Notes under the pieces: generated by a model
Told to the model about the DNA's origin: nothing
Seen by the model: the letters and a program-made list of their open reading frames with translations, nothing else
Databases searched by the model: none
Assembly (NCBI GenBank): GCA_022840285.1
Contig: JALHIE010000060.1
Span: forward strand, 1 to 52,793
Length of the DNA stretch: 52,793 nt
Direction: 5' to 3'
Source of the DNA: Porphyromonadaceae bacterium
Lineage (GTDB): Bacteria > Bacteroidota > Bacteroidia > Bacteroidales > Dysgonomonadaceae
Shown: positions 43,404 through 52,793 of the stretch, one piece after another
Layout: each line of letters begins with the position of its first letter
How positions within the stretch are numbered: position 1 is the first letter of the stretch
Position numbers and translations under genes: made by a program

Positions 43404-44789
43404 TTACTTTCCGATGCAAAATTTGCTGAAAATGTTCCCTAGAATTTCATCGGTGGATATTTGCCCGGTAATTTCCCCAAGGTAGAACATGCACTCACGG
43501 ATATCCTGCGATATAAAATCGCTGGAGATACCGATCTCCAGTCCCTCTTTAACCCGACGGACGGCTTCCAGCGCTTTTACCAGTGCCTCGTAGTGGCGCA
43601 GGTTGGTCACAATCACATCGTGTTCGCCTATTTGCGGGATGGCAGCCGCTTTTAACAGCAGCTGCTGCAAAACGTCGGTATGCTGTTGTTTCTTTGCCGA
43701 TATAAACAGGCGCTCGGCCTTCAGTTCAGGCAGGATATGTTCTTTTTCGACCCGTTCGGCATCTGGCAAGAGATCGGCTTTGTTAAACAATAACAACACA
43801 TGCTTGTCAGCGAGTTTGGGGACAATGGATTCGGCAAGCGACTCTATTTTCTCCACGGGAGTAGTTAGATCAATCATCCACAACACAATGGAGGCCTGCC
43901 CGATTTTTTGAAAAGTGCGTTCGATCCCCATCGTCTCAATGGTATCGGTAGTGTGACGGATACCTGCGGTATCGATAAACCGGAAAGAGACTCCACTGAT
44001 GTTTACGGTATCTTCAATCACGTCACGCGTGGTGCCGTGGATATCGGAAACAATGGCTTTTTCTTCGTTTAACAGCAGGTTCAGCAACGTGGATTTTCCG
44101 GCATTGGTCTCTCCGATAATGGCAACGGGAATACCGTTCTTAATCACATTCCCCAACTGAAACGAACGAGCCAGCTTATCAATCTCCCGTTCAATCTCCT
44201 CCGTCAGTTCGTAAAGTTTCTGACGGTTGGCAAACTCCACATCCTCTTCCGGAAAATCGAGCTCAAGCTCGACCAACGACACGAACTGCAGCAGCTTGTC
44301 GCGTAACTCCGCCAGTTTTCCGGCAAACCCGCCGCGCATCTGGTTCATGGCCACACGGTGCGAAGCCTGCGATGCGGAGGCAATCAGATCAGCTACCGCT
44401 TCTGCCTGGCTCAGGTCGAATTTGCCGTTTCCGAACGCACGGCGTGTAAACTCGCCTGGCTGTGCCAAGCGGACACCCCGGGCAATCAGTGCCTCCACAA
44501 TCTTCTGTTGGATGTATACCGAACCGTGGCACGAGATCTCCACGCTCTCCTCCCCCGTGAACGAATGCGGAGCACGAAAAACGGTAACAAGTACCTCATC
44601 CGTAACTTCGTTGTTAAACACGATCTGTCCGAAAAGTACCGTGTTTGCCTTTGTCCCAGCCAGTTTTTTACCGGATGGCGAAACAAAAAGGGTATCGGTC
44701 ACAGCAATAGATCCCTCTCCCGATAAGCGGATAACGGCTATCGCACCCATCCCGGGCGGAGTGGATACCGCACAGATAATATCATTCAT
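43404..44789 (-). CDS. mnmE: tRNA uridine-5-carboxymethylaminomethyl modification GTPase
   Basis: 461 residues, full length. The N-terminal formyl-THF domain (ICAVSTPPGMGAIAVIRLSG), helical domain, and G domain are all present: GETNAGKST (G1), DIHGTTRD (G2), DTAG (G3), NKAD (G4). The C-terminus is the catalytic CIGK. With MnmG it modifies U34 of several tRNAs. It marks the right border of the accessory island and lies 12 bases after the nucleoside kinase gene, probably in one operon. Confidence 0.97.
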   Translation of the reverse strand: MNDIICAVSTPPGMGAIAVIRLSGEGSIAVTDTLFVSPSGKKLAGTKANTVLFGQIVFNNEVTDEVLVTVFRAPHSFTGEESVEISCHGSVYIQQKIVEALIARGVRLAQPGEFTRRAFGNGKFDLSQAEAVADLIASASQASHRVAMNQMRGGFAGKLAELRDKLLQFVSLVELELDFPEEDVEFANRQKLYELTEEIEREIDKLARSFQLGNVIKNGIPVAIIGETNAGKSTLLNLLLNEEKAIVSDIHGTTRDVIEDTVNISGVSFRFIDTAGIRHTTDTIETMGIERTFQKIGQASIVLWMIDLTTPVEKIESLAESIVPKLADKHVLLLFNKADLLPDAERVEKEHILPELKAERLFISAKKQQHTDVLQQLLLKAAAIPQIGEHDVIVTNLRHYEALVKALEAVRRVKEGLEIGISSDFISQDIRECMFYLGEITGQISTDEILGNIFSKFCIGK

Positions 44790-44801
44790 ATGCGTTGTGA
44801 A

Positions 44802-46444
44802 TTAATACCGGAAACTACTCCCTCCCAAAAACTCCCTCAGCAGGGAAGTGGGCGGCAATTCCCTGTCAGCAATATAATTGAAATAACGCAAAAACTTCAG
44901 CAGGCGATAAGCTTCTGAATACTCTTCCACCACACGGGGAACCTGTTGCAAAACCGGCTCGGCATGGCGACGGATAGCAGCCAGCTCGTAGATCATGGCT
45001 GAGTTGAACATCACGTCGGCGTTCTCCTGATACGGAAAAATCCACTTCTCTTCGCCCCGGCGAACGCTGTCCCACCGCGAAATGGTATCTCGAGCAGAAT
45101 CCTTCGCAACAGCCGGTTGTCCGCAGGCGGGATCCAGTTGTGGTTGTCCAGCGAGATGGAGGTGAGTGCCGAAACATAGATCATATACTTTTTATCGCGA
45201 GCAATGTGTTCCGTCAGCTTGGGATTGAGCGCATGAATCCCCTCAACGATCAGCACACTTTTTTTATCCATTACGAGACGACGGTTCCGGAACTCTCTTT
45301 TCCCGGTCACAAAATTGTACGATGGCAACTCAATCTCCTCCTCATTAAGCAATGCGATGATTTGATTTTCAAAAAGTTCCAGGTCAATAGCATAAAGCGA
45401 TTCGTAATCTTTTTCGCCAAATTCATCAAGCGGAGTCAGGTCGCGGTCGATAAAATAATCATCAAGTGAAATACCCACCGGCTTCAGCCTGTTCACATAA
45501 AGCTGTACTTCCAGCCGCTTCCTGAAGGTTGTTTTTCCAGACGATGACGGCCCCGAGATCAGTACAACCCGCAAACCATCGTTGTATCTTTCTGTAATTT
45601 CCTTGGCAATATCGGCAATTTCATTCGCCTGGTAAGCTTCCGAAACCTGAATAATCTCCGAAATTTTATTTGTTCGGATAGCCTTGTTCAAATCGCCCAC
45701 ATTATCCAGCTTGCTTATCTTAAGAAACTCGAGATGCTCCCTATAAACCTTCAGTAATTTCTGCTGCGGGATAACCGGCTCCAGCTCAACCGGATTCTGC
45801 CTGTTGGGTACCACAAGCAAAAAGCCGCCGTTATAGGGAACAACATCAAACAAATGAAGATAGGCCGATGAAGGCAGCAGACAACCGTAATAATAATCGA
45901 TATAATTGTCCAGTTTTGAGTAACGTGCATACAACAAATCATCAGAAGTCTCAAGCAATAGCGCTTTGTCTTTCATTCCGTTTTCGCGAAACAGTTTTAC
46001 CACTTCCGCAATCTCCTCTTCCACCTGAATAAACGGAATATCGGCATCGATAATTTCCTGCATTCGTTTTTTAACCGCCATCAGCTCCTTTTCCCCTACC
46101 TCCATATTGCTCTCTATGTGGAAATAGTATCCCCTCGAAACGGCGTGCTCAATGTACACTTCCGCATCCGGCAAGGTGTCGTCAACGGCTTTCGACAGCA
46201 CGAAGCACAACGAGCGGACGTATGTCCGCATGGCCGAAGAGTCACTGATGTCGACGTACTCCACCCTACGTGGACGGTAGACCCGGTATGTCAGCGATTC
46301 TGTTTTATTGTTCACTTTTGCATTCGCAATGAGGTATGGTTTTTTCACTCCGAACACTTCGATCAGTTCTTCCAAGGAAGAACCCACCCTAACATCCTTG
46401 TATTCATTGGTGTTAAGGCAATGAATACGAACAGTATCAGTCAT
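44802..46444 (-). pseudogene. Uridine-kinase-like nucleoside kinase, frameshifted near its C-terminus
   Basis: The first frame (46444-45011) has an N-terminal TGS-like domain (HCLNTNEYKDVRVG), a threonyl-tRNA-synthetase-like middle, and a P-loop kinase (LISGPSSSGKTTF). It reads DNHNWIPPADNRLLRRIL, then loses the family. Another frame continues DTISRWDSVRRGEEKWIFPY to SLLREFLGGSSFRY at 44802. Homologues have about ten residues (RDYKYRGYS-like) between RRIL and ARDTIS. Losing 28 bases between two ATTCTGC copies would explain both the gap and the frame change (total 2 modulo 3). The truncated product keeps the P-loop. Confidence 0.85.
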
Positions 46445-46471
46445 GTTTTTTTCAATTAATTTTCACAAATA

Positions 46472-46502
46472 TTTGCAATCAAGCCTATTTTAGCTATATT
46501 TG
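46472..46502 (+). promoter_or_regulatory. Perfect Bacteroidota promoter for the Na/Pi transporter
   Basis: TTTG (46472-46475), 19 bases, TATATTTG (46495-46502). Transcription should start near 46509, giving a leader of about 20 bases before the ATG at 46530. It lies in the short divergent gap with the nucleoside kinase. Confidence 0.8.
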
Positions 46503-46529
46503 CACGCTAATATACGCTATTTTTGGAAA

Positions 46530-48347
46530 ATGGACTACAGTTTCTTCGACTTTTTAAAGCTTATAGGCTCACTTGCTCTCTTCCTTTACGGCATGAAGAT
46601 TATGAGCGAAGGCCTGCAAAAACTGGCAGGAAATAAGCTCAGAACAATTTTGTCAGCGATGACAAAAAACCGCGTCATGGGTGTTTTAACGGGTGTCCTG
46701 ATCACTGCACTCATCCAATCTTCGTCAGCCACTACGGTTATGGTGGTGAGTTTTGTTAATGCCGGATTGCTGAGCTTGGTCCAATCCATCGGTGTCATCA
46801 TGGGAGCCAACATCGGGACAACGGTTACGGCGTGGATAATTTCTCTGTTTGGATTCGGGAAATTTTCCATCAGCGCTTTATCCATCCCGTTGATGGGGAT
46901 TGCTCTCCCCTTGATTTTCTCATCGAAAAGCAAAAACAAATCTACCGGTGAATTCATCTTTGGTTTTGCGTTTCTTTTTATGGGCCTCGATTTCCTGAAA
47001 AGCGCAATGCCTGACCTTCAGAACAATCCCGAAGTACTGTCGTTCGTACAAAACTTCTCCGACATGGGTATCGGATCGGTTCTTATTTTTCTGCTGATAG
47101 GATCTGTTTTGACCATCCTTGTGCAGTCGTCGAGCGCAACCGTGGCCCTTACCCTGATTATGGCAACAAAGGGATGGATAGATTTCCCGGCTGCGGCAGC
47201 AATGATCATGGGTGAAAACATTGGAACCACCATTACGGCAAACCTGGCAGCCATTCCGGCAAACCTGTCGGCAAAAAGAGCCGCCTTCGCCCATTTCATG
47301 TTCAATGTGCTGGGTATCATCTGGATGTTGTTTGTATTCAAGTATTTCGTAAATATGGTGGAAGGGCTGGTAACGTCCTTCGGACCGGCCAACCCGGCTG
47401 AAATGTCGGCGTTTATCTCATCCCTCTCTCCCGAAGAGTATACACAGATAACAACACTTTCAAAATCGGAACTTTCTGCGGACCTGGTGTCCAAACAGAA
47501 CATGTACCTCAGTTACCAGGGAGCCACTTCATACGGATTATCGCTGTTTCACACGTTGTTCAACATCTGCAACGTATCGATAATGATTTGGTTCGTCAGG
47601 GTATACGAAAAAATATGCCTCAACGTCATTCGTCCGAAAGCCGGAGAAGAGGAAGATGAGGAATTTGTTCTCCAGTACATTTCCACGGGAATCTTGTCCA
47701 CGGCGGAGCTCTCTATTCTGCAAGCCGAAAAAGAGACGGAGGTTTACGCCAAGCGGGCACGGAAGATGTTTGGATTTGTCAAGAAGATGACCAACATGGA
47801 CCACAACGACAAGAAATTTTTGAAGCTGTACAACCGACTGGAGAAATATGAAGATATCTGCGACCGGATGGAAGTTGAAATTGGATCTTATTTAGGCAAG
47901 GTGTCAGAAGGAAGGCTCAGCCACCAGAGTAAAGAACATATTCGTGCCATTCTTCGTGCCGTGACCGAAATAGAAAGCATAGCGGATTCGTGCTGCAACA
48001 TCGGCCGCCACCTGAAACGGAAAATGGAAGCAAACGCTGTTTTTGAAGAGAACATCCTCGCCAACATCAACTCGATGTATGCCTTGCTGGATAAGGCATA
48101 CGAGAACATGCAACTGGTGTTGAAGAACCAACAGATTTCAGAAAAAGAGCTGCACGAAAGCCAAAGCATAGAAAACACCATCAATGACAAGCGGAATACG
48201 CTGAAACAAAAAAATGTGGAAGACCTGAACGAAAACCGGTATTCTTACCTGAACGGCGTTTTCTATATGGACATTACTTCGGAATGTGAACGGATGGGCG
48301 ACTACATCATCAACGTGATTGAATCACTGAAAGTGAAACCGGATTGA
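46530..48347 (+). CDS. Na/Pi cotransporter family protein (NptA/YjbB-like) with PhoU-like tail
   Basis: 605 residues from ATG at 46530 (MDYSFFDFLKLIGSLALFLYG). A frame start at 46500 lies upstream of the start site of transcription and is rejected. Two inverted membrane repeats carry ALIQSSSATTVMVVSF with MGANIGTT and LVQSSSATVALTLI with MGENIGTT, the Na/Pi cotransporter signatures. The last 200 residues are helical and PhoU-like (YEDICDRMEVEIGSYLG; ECERMGDYIINVIESL). It probably moves phosphate with sodium. A regulatory role for the PhoU part is inference. Confidence 0.9.
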   Translation: MDYSFFDFLKLIGSLALFLYGMKIMSEGLQKLAGNKLRTILSAMTKNRVMGVLTGVLITALIQSSSATTVMVVSFVNAGLLSLVQSIGVIMGANIGTTVTAWIISLFGFGKFSISALSIPLMGIALPLIFSSKSKNKSTGEFIFGFAFLFMGLDFLKSAMPDLQNNPEVLSFVQNFSDMGIGSVLIFLLIGSVLTILVQSSSATVALTLIMATKGWIDFPAAAAMIMGENIGTTITANLAAIPANLSAKRAAFAHFMFNVLGIIWMLFVFKYFVNMVEGLVTSFGPANPAEMSAFISSLSPEEYTQITTLSKSELSADLVSKQNMYLSYQGATSYGLSLFHTLFNICNVSIMIWFVRVYEKICLNVIRPKAGEEEDEEFVLQYISTGILSTAELSILQAEKETEVYAKRARKMFGFVKKMTNMDHNDKKFLKLYNRLEKYEDICDRMEVEIGSYLGKVSEGRLSHQSKEHIRAILRAVTEIESIADSCCNIGRHLKRKMEANAVFEENILANINSMYALLDKAYENMQLVLKNQQISEKELHESQSIENTINDKRNTLKQKNVEDLNENRYSYLNGVFYMDITSECERMGDYIINVIESLKVKPD

Positions 48348-48377
48348 ATTCTGTGCCGGTGACTAAAAAAAAATTCC

Positions 48378-48385
48378 TACCTTCG
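48378..48385 (+). promoter_or_regulatory. Candidate -7 box (TACCTTCG) for the SUI1-family gene
   Basis: TACCTTCG is a one-base variant of TAnnTTTG, 23 bases before the start codon at 48409. No -33 TTTG at the right distance. Confidence 0.35.
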
Positions 48386-48408
48386 TAGTTTAATAAACAA
48401 CGGCAACA

Positions 48409-48753
48409 ATGAAGGATAATGACTGGAAAAAGCGGTTGAATATTGTTTACTCAACCAACCCCGATTATCACTATCAAGATGGGGAAGCGGAAGAGGAAAT
48501 CACTCTTCCCAAGGAGAAGCAACTTCTGCGCGTGAGTCTCGATAAACGGAACCGGAAAGGGAAAGCCGTTACATTGATTACCGGATTTGCAGGGACAAAC
48601 GAAGCATTGGAGACATTAGGAAAACTGCTGAAAACCAGATGCGGTGTAGGTGGTTCGGCCAAGGACGGAGAGATTATCGTTCAGGGCGACCACCGGCAAA
48701 AAGTGCTCGAGATACTGCAAAAAGAGGGATATGCAAAATCGCGCGTCATCTGA
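48409..48753 (+). CDS. SUI1/eIF1-family translation factor (YciH-like)
   Basis: 114 residues. The SUI1 core is visible as KAVTLITGFAGTNEALETLG, then LLKTRCGVGGSAKDGEIIVQ and GDHRQKVLEILQKEGY. Bacterial YciH-type proteins bind the 30S subunit and are thought to modulate start-codon choice. The C-terminal codons overlap the start of the broken UvrD/RecB-like gene by 23 bases, so the two are probably cotranscribed. Confidence 0.9.
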   Translation: MKDNDWKKRLNIVYSTNPDYHYQDGEAEEEITLPKEKQLLRVSLDKRNRKGKAVTLITGFAGTNEALETLGKLLKTRCGVGGSAKDGEIIVQGDHRQKVLEILQKEGYAKSRVI

Positions 48754-51700
48754 CTTCAACCACCTGTTACTCATAAAAGCTTCTGCCGGGTCGGGAAAAA
48801 CACACCGGCTGACCGGAGAATACCTGCGCCTGCTTTTTTCTGCCGAAAACCAATACAAGCATATCCTCGCCGTGACCTTCACCAACAAGGCTACGGATGA
48901 AATGAAGTCACGCGTTGTAGAAGAGCTCTACAAGCTCACAAAAGAAGAAGGCTCAAGTTATTTGGAAGAGCTGAAAAAAGAATTCCGCCTCCCGGAAAGC
49001 CGAATAAGAGAAAGAGCCGCAACTATCCTCGAAAATATTCTTCACGATTATTCCGCTTTTTCCATCAGTACCATCGATCGTTTTTTTCAACAAACCTTGC
49101 GTGCTTTCACGCGCGAAATGGGTTTGTCGGGAGGGTACAAACTGGAACTCGACGACAATTTTGTGCTGACGCAGATTATCGATTTGATGATCTTTGAACT
49201 CGACAAGCCCCAAAACAAAGAACTCGCCGGATGGATCCTCGATTACATGAGACACCAGATCGAGGACGGGAAAAGCTGGAACATCAAACAAAACATCGGC
49301 AAGTTGGCCGGACAGCTTTTCAACGAGAAATACAAGCTGCTGGACAATGACGACAAGCTGAAAATTGAAGACAAAAAACAGCTGAACGATTACCGACAGA
49401 CATTGCTGAAGATCATCCGGTCGTGGGAGAGAGAATTGAAATCTACCGGAACTCACGCACTCCGTCTGATGGAGCGATTCGGACTGAATCACACCGATTT
49501 CAAGCACGGCAAAAACTCCGGGTTCCTGACTTTCATCAAATTGGCTAACGGAGATTTTAAAGAGCCATCACCCCGATTTTTTAGTCGTGCCGACAACCTG
49601 GAAGACTGGGTAACCGCAAAAAGCGAGAAAAAATCAGCAATAGAGTCTGCCTATTACGAAGGGCTCAACGATTGCGTGAAACAAGCCGTAAACCTGTTCG
49701 AAAATAACCTCTCCTACAACACCGCCGTAAGTATCCTGCAAAACTACCACACGCTGGGAATCCTCAACGACATACGAAACCGCCTGCAGGAATACCAGCA
49801 GGAAAATAACACCCTTTTCCTTTCCGACACAACCGAACTGCGGTACACGCATCAACCACTACATGATCGATGAGTTCCAGGATACCTCATCCATGCAATG
49901 GCAGAATTTCAAACCGCTGATCAAAGAGAGTCTGGACAGCGGACATTTCAACCTGATCGTCGGCGACGTGAAACAAAGCATATACCGTTGGCGAAATTCC
50001 GACTGGGAATTGTTGGAAAGCCAGATCCTGCAAGACTTTAACAACAACACCATCCGCAACAGCGTGCTTGGAACGAATTGGCGTAGCGACTTCAATATCG
50101 TGAATTTCAACAATTCGGTCTTTTCCATTGCAGCCACAATCCTACAATACAAATTCAATGCCTCGGCAGAATTACAGGAAAACCTCAATGGGAAAATAAC
50201 GGAAGCCTACCAACACGTCCGGCAACATGTCCCAACGGGTAAAAATCCGGACGAAGGGTACGTCAAAATTTCGTTCCTCGATACTTCTGACAAGAAATCC
50301 GACTGGAAATCAAAAGCGTTGAAACAGCTTCCGTTCGAAATCGAACATTTGCAGGACCAGGGGTTCGCCTTAAAAGACATTGCTGTTCTGGTGCGAAAGA
50401 ACGACGAAGCAATAGAAGTTGCCGAGACCCTGCTGAATTACAAGGAAAAGAATGCCCGATCCGGTTACCGGTACGATATCATTTCAAATGAAGCGCTCGT
50501 CATCGGTAACGCGCAAAGTGTGAAGGCCGTTATTGCCTTGCTCCGCCATTTTCAGAACCGCGACGATGAAACCCGCCGCATGCTTGCCGTATATGAATAT
50601 TACCGGTTTCACCGGGGCCTGTTGCCCGATAAGGCTATCAGCAACTATTTTGATGAAGGAGCGAAGGATTTTCCCATTGAAATCAAACCGGAACTTCACC
50701 GCATTTCCACCCTGCCTTTTTACGAGATGATCGAGGCTTTTTTTGCGATGAGTGTGGATGCGCTCAATGAAAAGGAAAACGCCTACGTACAGGCATTTCT
50801 GGATATCGTACTGAAATTCAGCACCGATGCTTCATCGAACATCAATGATTTCCTGGAATGGTGGGACGAAAAAGGATCCGGGAAAACGCTTTTTTCACCC
50901 GACGAGCAAGATGCTATCCGGCTGGTCACCATACACAAATCCAAGGGATTGGGGTTTGGTGCCGTTATTATGCCGTTCTTAAAATGGGACATCGACCATA
51001 CCGGTAACATGGGGCCTGTTTTGTGGTGTAAGCCCACGGTGGAACCTTTTAACAGGCTTGGAACCATTCCACTGCAGTATAAGAGCTCTCTCGAAAACAC
51101 CCTCTTCAAAGAATCTGCTTTATGTGGCTTTCACGCGCGCCAAAAACCGTATTATCGCCGTTGCGCCAAAACCTGTAGGAGACACCGTCAACGATATCAC
51201 TTCGTTGTTGTGGCAAGCATTTAACTCGGACAAGGTAAACGAAGGGGAGCTTTCACTGCGTGATTACCTCACCGAACAGGAAAACGACGCTATTTTCGAA
51301 TTAGGAACTCCTACTCCGCTCCAGTGTAAAACAGAAAAAGAATCGATTCCAAAGTTGGATTCGGGAAAATGGCAATCCATCCCGTTCAACAACCGGCTTA
51401 AGCTGCGGTTAAACTCAGCAGGCTTTTTTTCCGAAGATGGAAGCCGGCTTTTTTTCCGAAGATGGAAGCCGTGCCTACGGAACACTTATGCACGAGATCA
51501 TCAGCAGTATACAAGACCTTGGCGACCTGGCCGGCGCTGTTGAAAAAAAATATATTTCGGGGGAAATCGATGCCGGTGAAAAAGCCGAAATAATCGGACT
51601 GCTCGCCCGCATTTTGTCGGATCCGGGGATTACTGAATGGTATTCAGGAAAATACCGTGTCATCAACGAAACAGAGGTTCTTCATCCGGCTTTCGGCTTT

Positions 51701-51876
51701 AGCCGGCCCGACAGGATAATGATTGGAGATAACGAGGCAATCGTGGTGGACTACAAATTTGGCGAAAGGGAAGAAGAAATTACGTCAGGTTAATAAAAGA
51801 GATGGGATACAACAATGTGAAAGGATACGTGTTTTACGTGAAAATAGGGAAAGTAATCGAAGTCGGGACAATCTAA
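48731..51876 (+). pseudogene. UvrD/RecB-like helicase-nuclease, broken in at least four places
   Basis: Start ATG 48731 (MQNRASSDFNHLLLIKASAG). Piece 1 has the Walker A KASAGSGKTHR and runs to NTLFLSDTTEL near 49840. Piece 2 gives INHYMIDEFQDTSSMQW, GDVKQSIYRWR and VTIHKSKGLGFG, to SSLENTLFKE near 51108. Piece 3 gives NLLYVAFTRAKNRI to LNSAGFFSEDGSR. A perfect 25-bp tandem duplication (51421-51470) then shifts frame. Piece 4 gives AYGTLMHEI and the RecB-type nuclease VVDYKFGE. Piece 5 reads LIKEMGYNNVKGYVFYVKIG to TAA at 51874. Expected residues are missing at the other junctions. The intact family (about 1,070 residues) repairs double-strand breaks. Confidence 0.85.
51421..51470 (+). repeat. 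Perfect 25-bp tandem duplication
   Basis: The 25 bases from 51421 (GGCTTTTTTTCCGAAG, then ATGGAAGCC) recur exactly at 51446-51470. One unit encodes GFFSEDGSR in the correct frame. The second adds 25 bases, 1 modulo 3, and breaks the UvrD/RecB-like gene. Removing one unit restores SAGFFSEDGSRAYGTLMHEI. Confidence 0.95.
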
Positions 51877-51881
51877 AGATT

Positions 51882-52256
51882 ATGCTAAAAGAAGTGCTAT
51901 ACGTGGGATTGGGGGGTGGAGCCGGCAGTATACTGCGGTTCCTTACCTCGAAAATCGTGGCGAAGTATGCGCACGATTATTTTCTATTTTTAGGGACGTT
52001 CGCCGCAAACATTATCGGGTGTTTCCTGATAGGGGTTTTGTCGGGGTGGATGCTCACCAACCAACCCGATAATCAACCGTTCAGGTTGCTTTTTATCGTA
52101 GGATTCTGCGGCGGATACACTACATTTTCGACGTTTGCTTTTGAGAACCTCCGGTTACTGGAACTCGGCCAGTGGACGCTGTTGCTGGGCTACACCCTGT
52201 TCAGCGTTGTCCTGGGGATCCTTGCCGCCTGGGCGGGAATGAAGATCGGCGGTTGA
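51882..52256 (+). CDS. crcB: Fluoride ion channel CrcB/Fluc
   Basis: 124 residues from ATG at 51882 (MLKEVLYVGLGGGAGSILRF), 5 bases after the preceding gene's stop. A longer frame from 51723 is just an overlap with that gene. Four membrane segments and the Fluc fingerprint are present: GGGAGSILRFLTSK, GTFAANIIGCFLIG (pore Asn) and GFCGGYTTFSTFAFE (the TTFSTF phenylalanine box). It works as a dual-topology dimer exporting fluoride. No fluoride riboswitch was seen upstream. Confidence 0.95.
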   Translation: MLKEVLYVGLGGGAGSILRFLTSKIVAKYAHDYFLFLGTFAANIIGCFLIGVLSGWMLTNQPDNQPFRLLFIVGFCGGYTTFSTFAFENLRLLELGQWTLLLGYTLFSVVLGILAAWAGMKIGG

Positions 52257-52294
52257 AATGCGTGTGGCGGCGTACGAATTTTAAGCTTGTGCTT

Positions 52295-52793
52295 TCATTT
52301 CATCTTAATAATTATCACCCCGTTCTTCCCCTCATCGCCGTAAATTTCATTAGCGGATTTATCTTTTAAAATAGAAATCGACTCAATCTCATCGGGATTA
52401 ACGGTGTTTAGCTCAAAGTCTGCCGGCATTTTTTTTTCGTCAACAACAATCAAGGGTTTTCCCTTCAACCCATGAGTCGAAATTATTGCATGTTGAGCCG
52501 GCTTTTTCATCGTAATCAACACCACACCGTTTTTCCCGTCTTCGCCGTAAAGGAACGTGGATGTCTCGTTCTTCAAAACATCTATCGATTTGATTTCCTT
52601 GGGATTGATTCCCTTAAGTTCTTCTTCCGAAGTCCGTTTTCCATCCACGATAAGCAACGGTTGCATTCCGTCCGGGGTACGGATTCCGATAACATTCTCA
52701 CCCTCCTTTTCCCGGATTTTAAGACCTCGCAATTCTCCTTTGAGGGAGGACATCTGTCCTGAACCCACAGCGATTTCCTCATCGGGAGATAAC
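52295..52793 (-). CDS. C-terminal part of a protein with tandem TonB-plug-like repeats (cut by the window edge)
   Basis: The frame is open to the right edge (LSPDEEIAVGSGQM precedes the first internal ATG), so the gene starts outside. Two similar repeats stand in tandem: PLLIVDGKRTSEEELKGINP with YGEDGKNGVVLITMK, and PLIVVDEKKMPADFELNTVN with YGDEGKNGVIIIKMK. These are the plug-domain fold units that occur in SusC-like receptors and at the C-terminus of M56/BlaR1-like proteins of Bacteroidota. The latter fits best because repeats end the protein. The N-terminal domain would decide. Confidence 0.7.
   Translation of the reverse strand, partial: LSPDEEIAVGSGQMSSLKGELRGLKIREKEGENVIGIRTPDGMQPLLIVDGKRTSEEELKGINPKEIKSIDVLKNETSTFLYGEDGKNGVVLITMKKPAQHAIISTHGLKGKPLIVVDEKKMPADFELNTVNPDEIESISILKDKSANEIYGDEGKNGVIIIKMK

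Noticed and set aside
44802..46444. Programmed ribosomal frameshifting as the cause of the broken frames
   Set aside because: No slippery heptamer with a downstream structure was seen at the junctions, and family residues are missing, which frameshifting cannot explain.
46500..46529. An upstream start for the Na/Pi transporter at 46500
   Set aside because: It overlaps the -7 box and lies before the expected start of transcription.
1..52793. CRISPR arrays, tRNA or rRNA genes, insertion sequences, attachment sites
   Set aside because: No regularly spaced repeats, cloverleaf sequences, transposase motifs or paired direct repeats at the island borders were found on reading both strands.

Overview
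The window looks like a chromosomal segment of a Bacteroidota bacterium, most likely order Bacteroidales. The reasons are the TTTG-N19-TAnnTTTG promoters (two perfect copies), a BACON-type/MACPF lipoprotein with a FISUMP-like C-terminus, a PGN_0703-family nuclease, a Bacteroidales-type nucleoside kinase with an N-terminal TGS-like domain, and a SUI1-family factor. The genus cannot be read from the sequence. No tRNA, rRNA, CRISPR array or insertion sequence was seen.

Positions 1-16810 (+ strand) hold a Wzx/Wzy-type surface polysaccharide locus. It has a truncated sugar 3-N-acetyltransferase and an FdtB-like aminotransferase (dTDP-3-acetamido-3,6-dideoxyhexose), a flippase, a polymerase, seven glycosyltransferases (one frameshifted), a FemAB-like acyltransferase, a polyprenyl-phosphate sugar transferase, and gmd-fcl (GDP-L-fucose) followed by a GNAT. 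glmS (16832-18673, -) supplies glucosamine-6-phosphate and ends the locus.

Positions 18931-43376 (almost all - strand) are an accessory/defence island between glmS and mnmE. In the direction of transcription, from right to left, it contains: a 45-codon small ORF and a PGN_0703-type nuclease; a short gene with an internal TGA; a single-chain GmrSD-like DUF262/DUF1524 enzyme; a zinc-ribbon and a membrane-anchored small protein; a SNF2 helicase with a degenerate PLD-like N-terminus, a DUF4391 protein and a PD-(D/E)xK-like protein; a Fic protein; a type III restriction-modification pair (mod, res) interrupted by a broken DUF3800 gene and a small protein with an RNase-like tail, with a second DUF3800 gene after res; a Panacea-domain antitoxin preceded by a 22-codon toxin remnant; a WYL regulator; a HipB-HipS-HipT three-gene toxin-antitoxin operon with a nonsense codon in hipS; and a frameshifted MACPF (BSAP-like) lipoprotein. 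A perfect promoter and a strong terminator bracket a roughly 62-nt structured RNA between res and its upstream gene.

Positions 43404-52793 return to housekeeping genes: mnmE and a frameshifted nucleoside kinase (-), a Na/Pi cotransporter family protein, a SUI1-family factor, a heavily broken UvrD/RecB-like helicase-nuclease and crcB (+), and the end of a protein with tandem TonB-plug-like repeats (-, cut by the window edge).

A theme of the window is breakage. At least six deletion-like frameshifts, one perfect 25-bp tandem duplication and two in-frame TGA codons hit genes across all regions, including conserved ones. This is either real decay by slippage between short repeats or assembly error, and raw reads would settle it.
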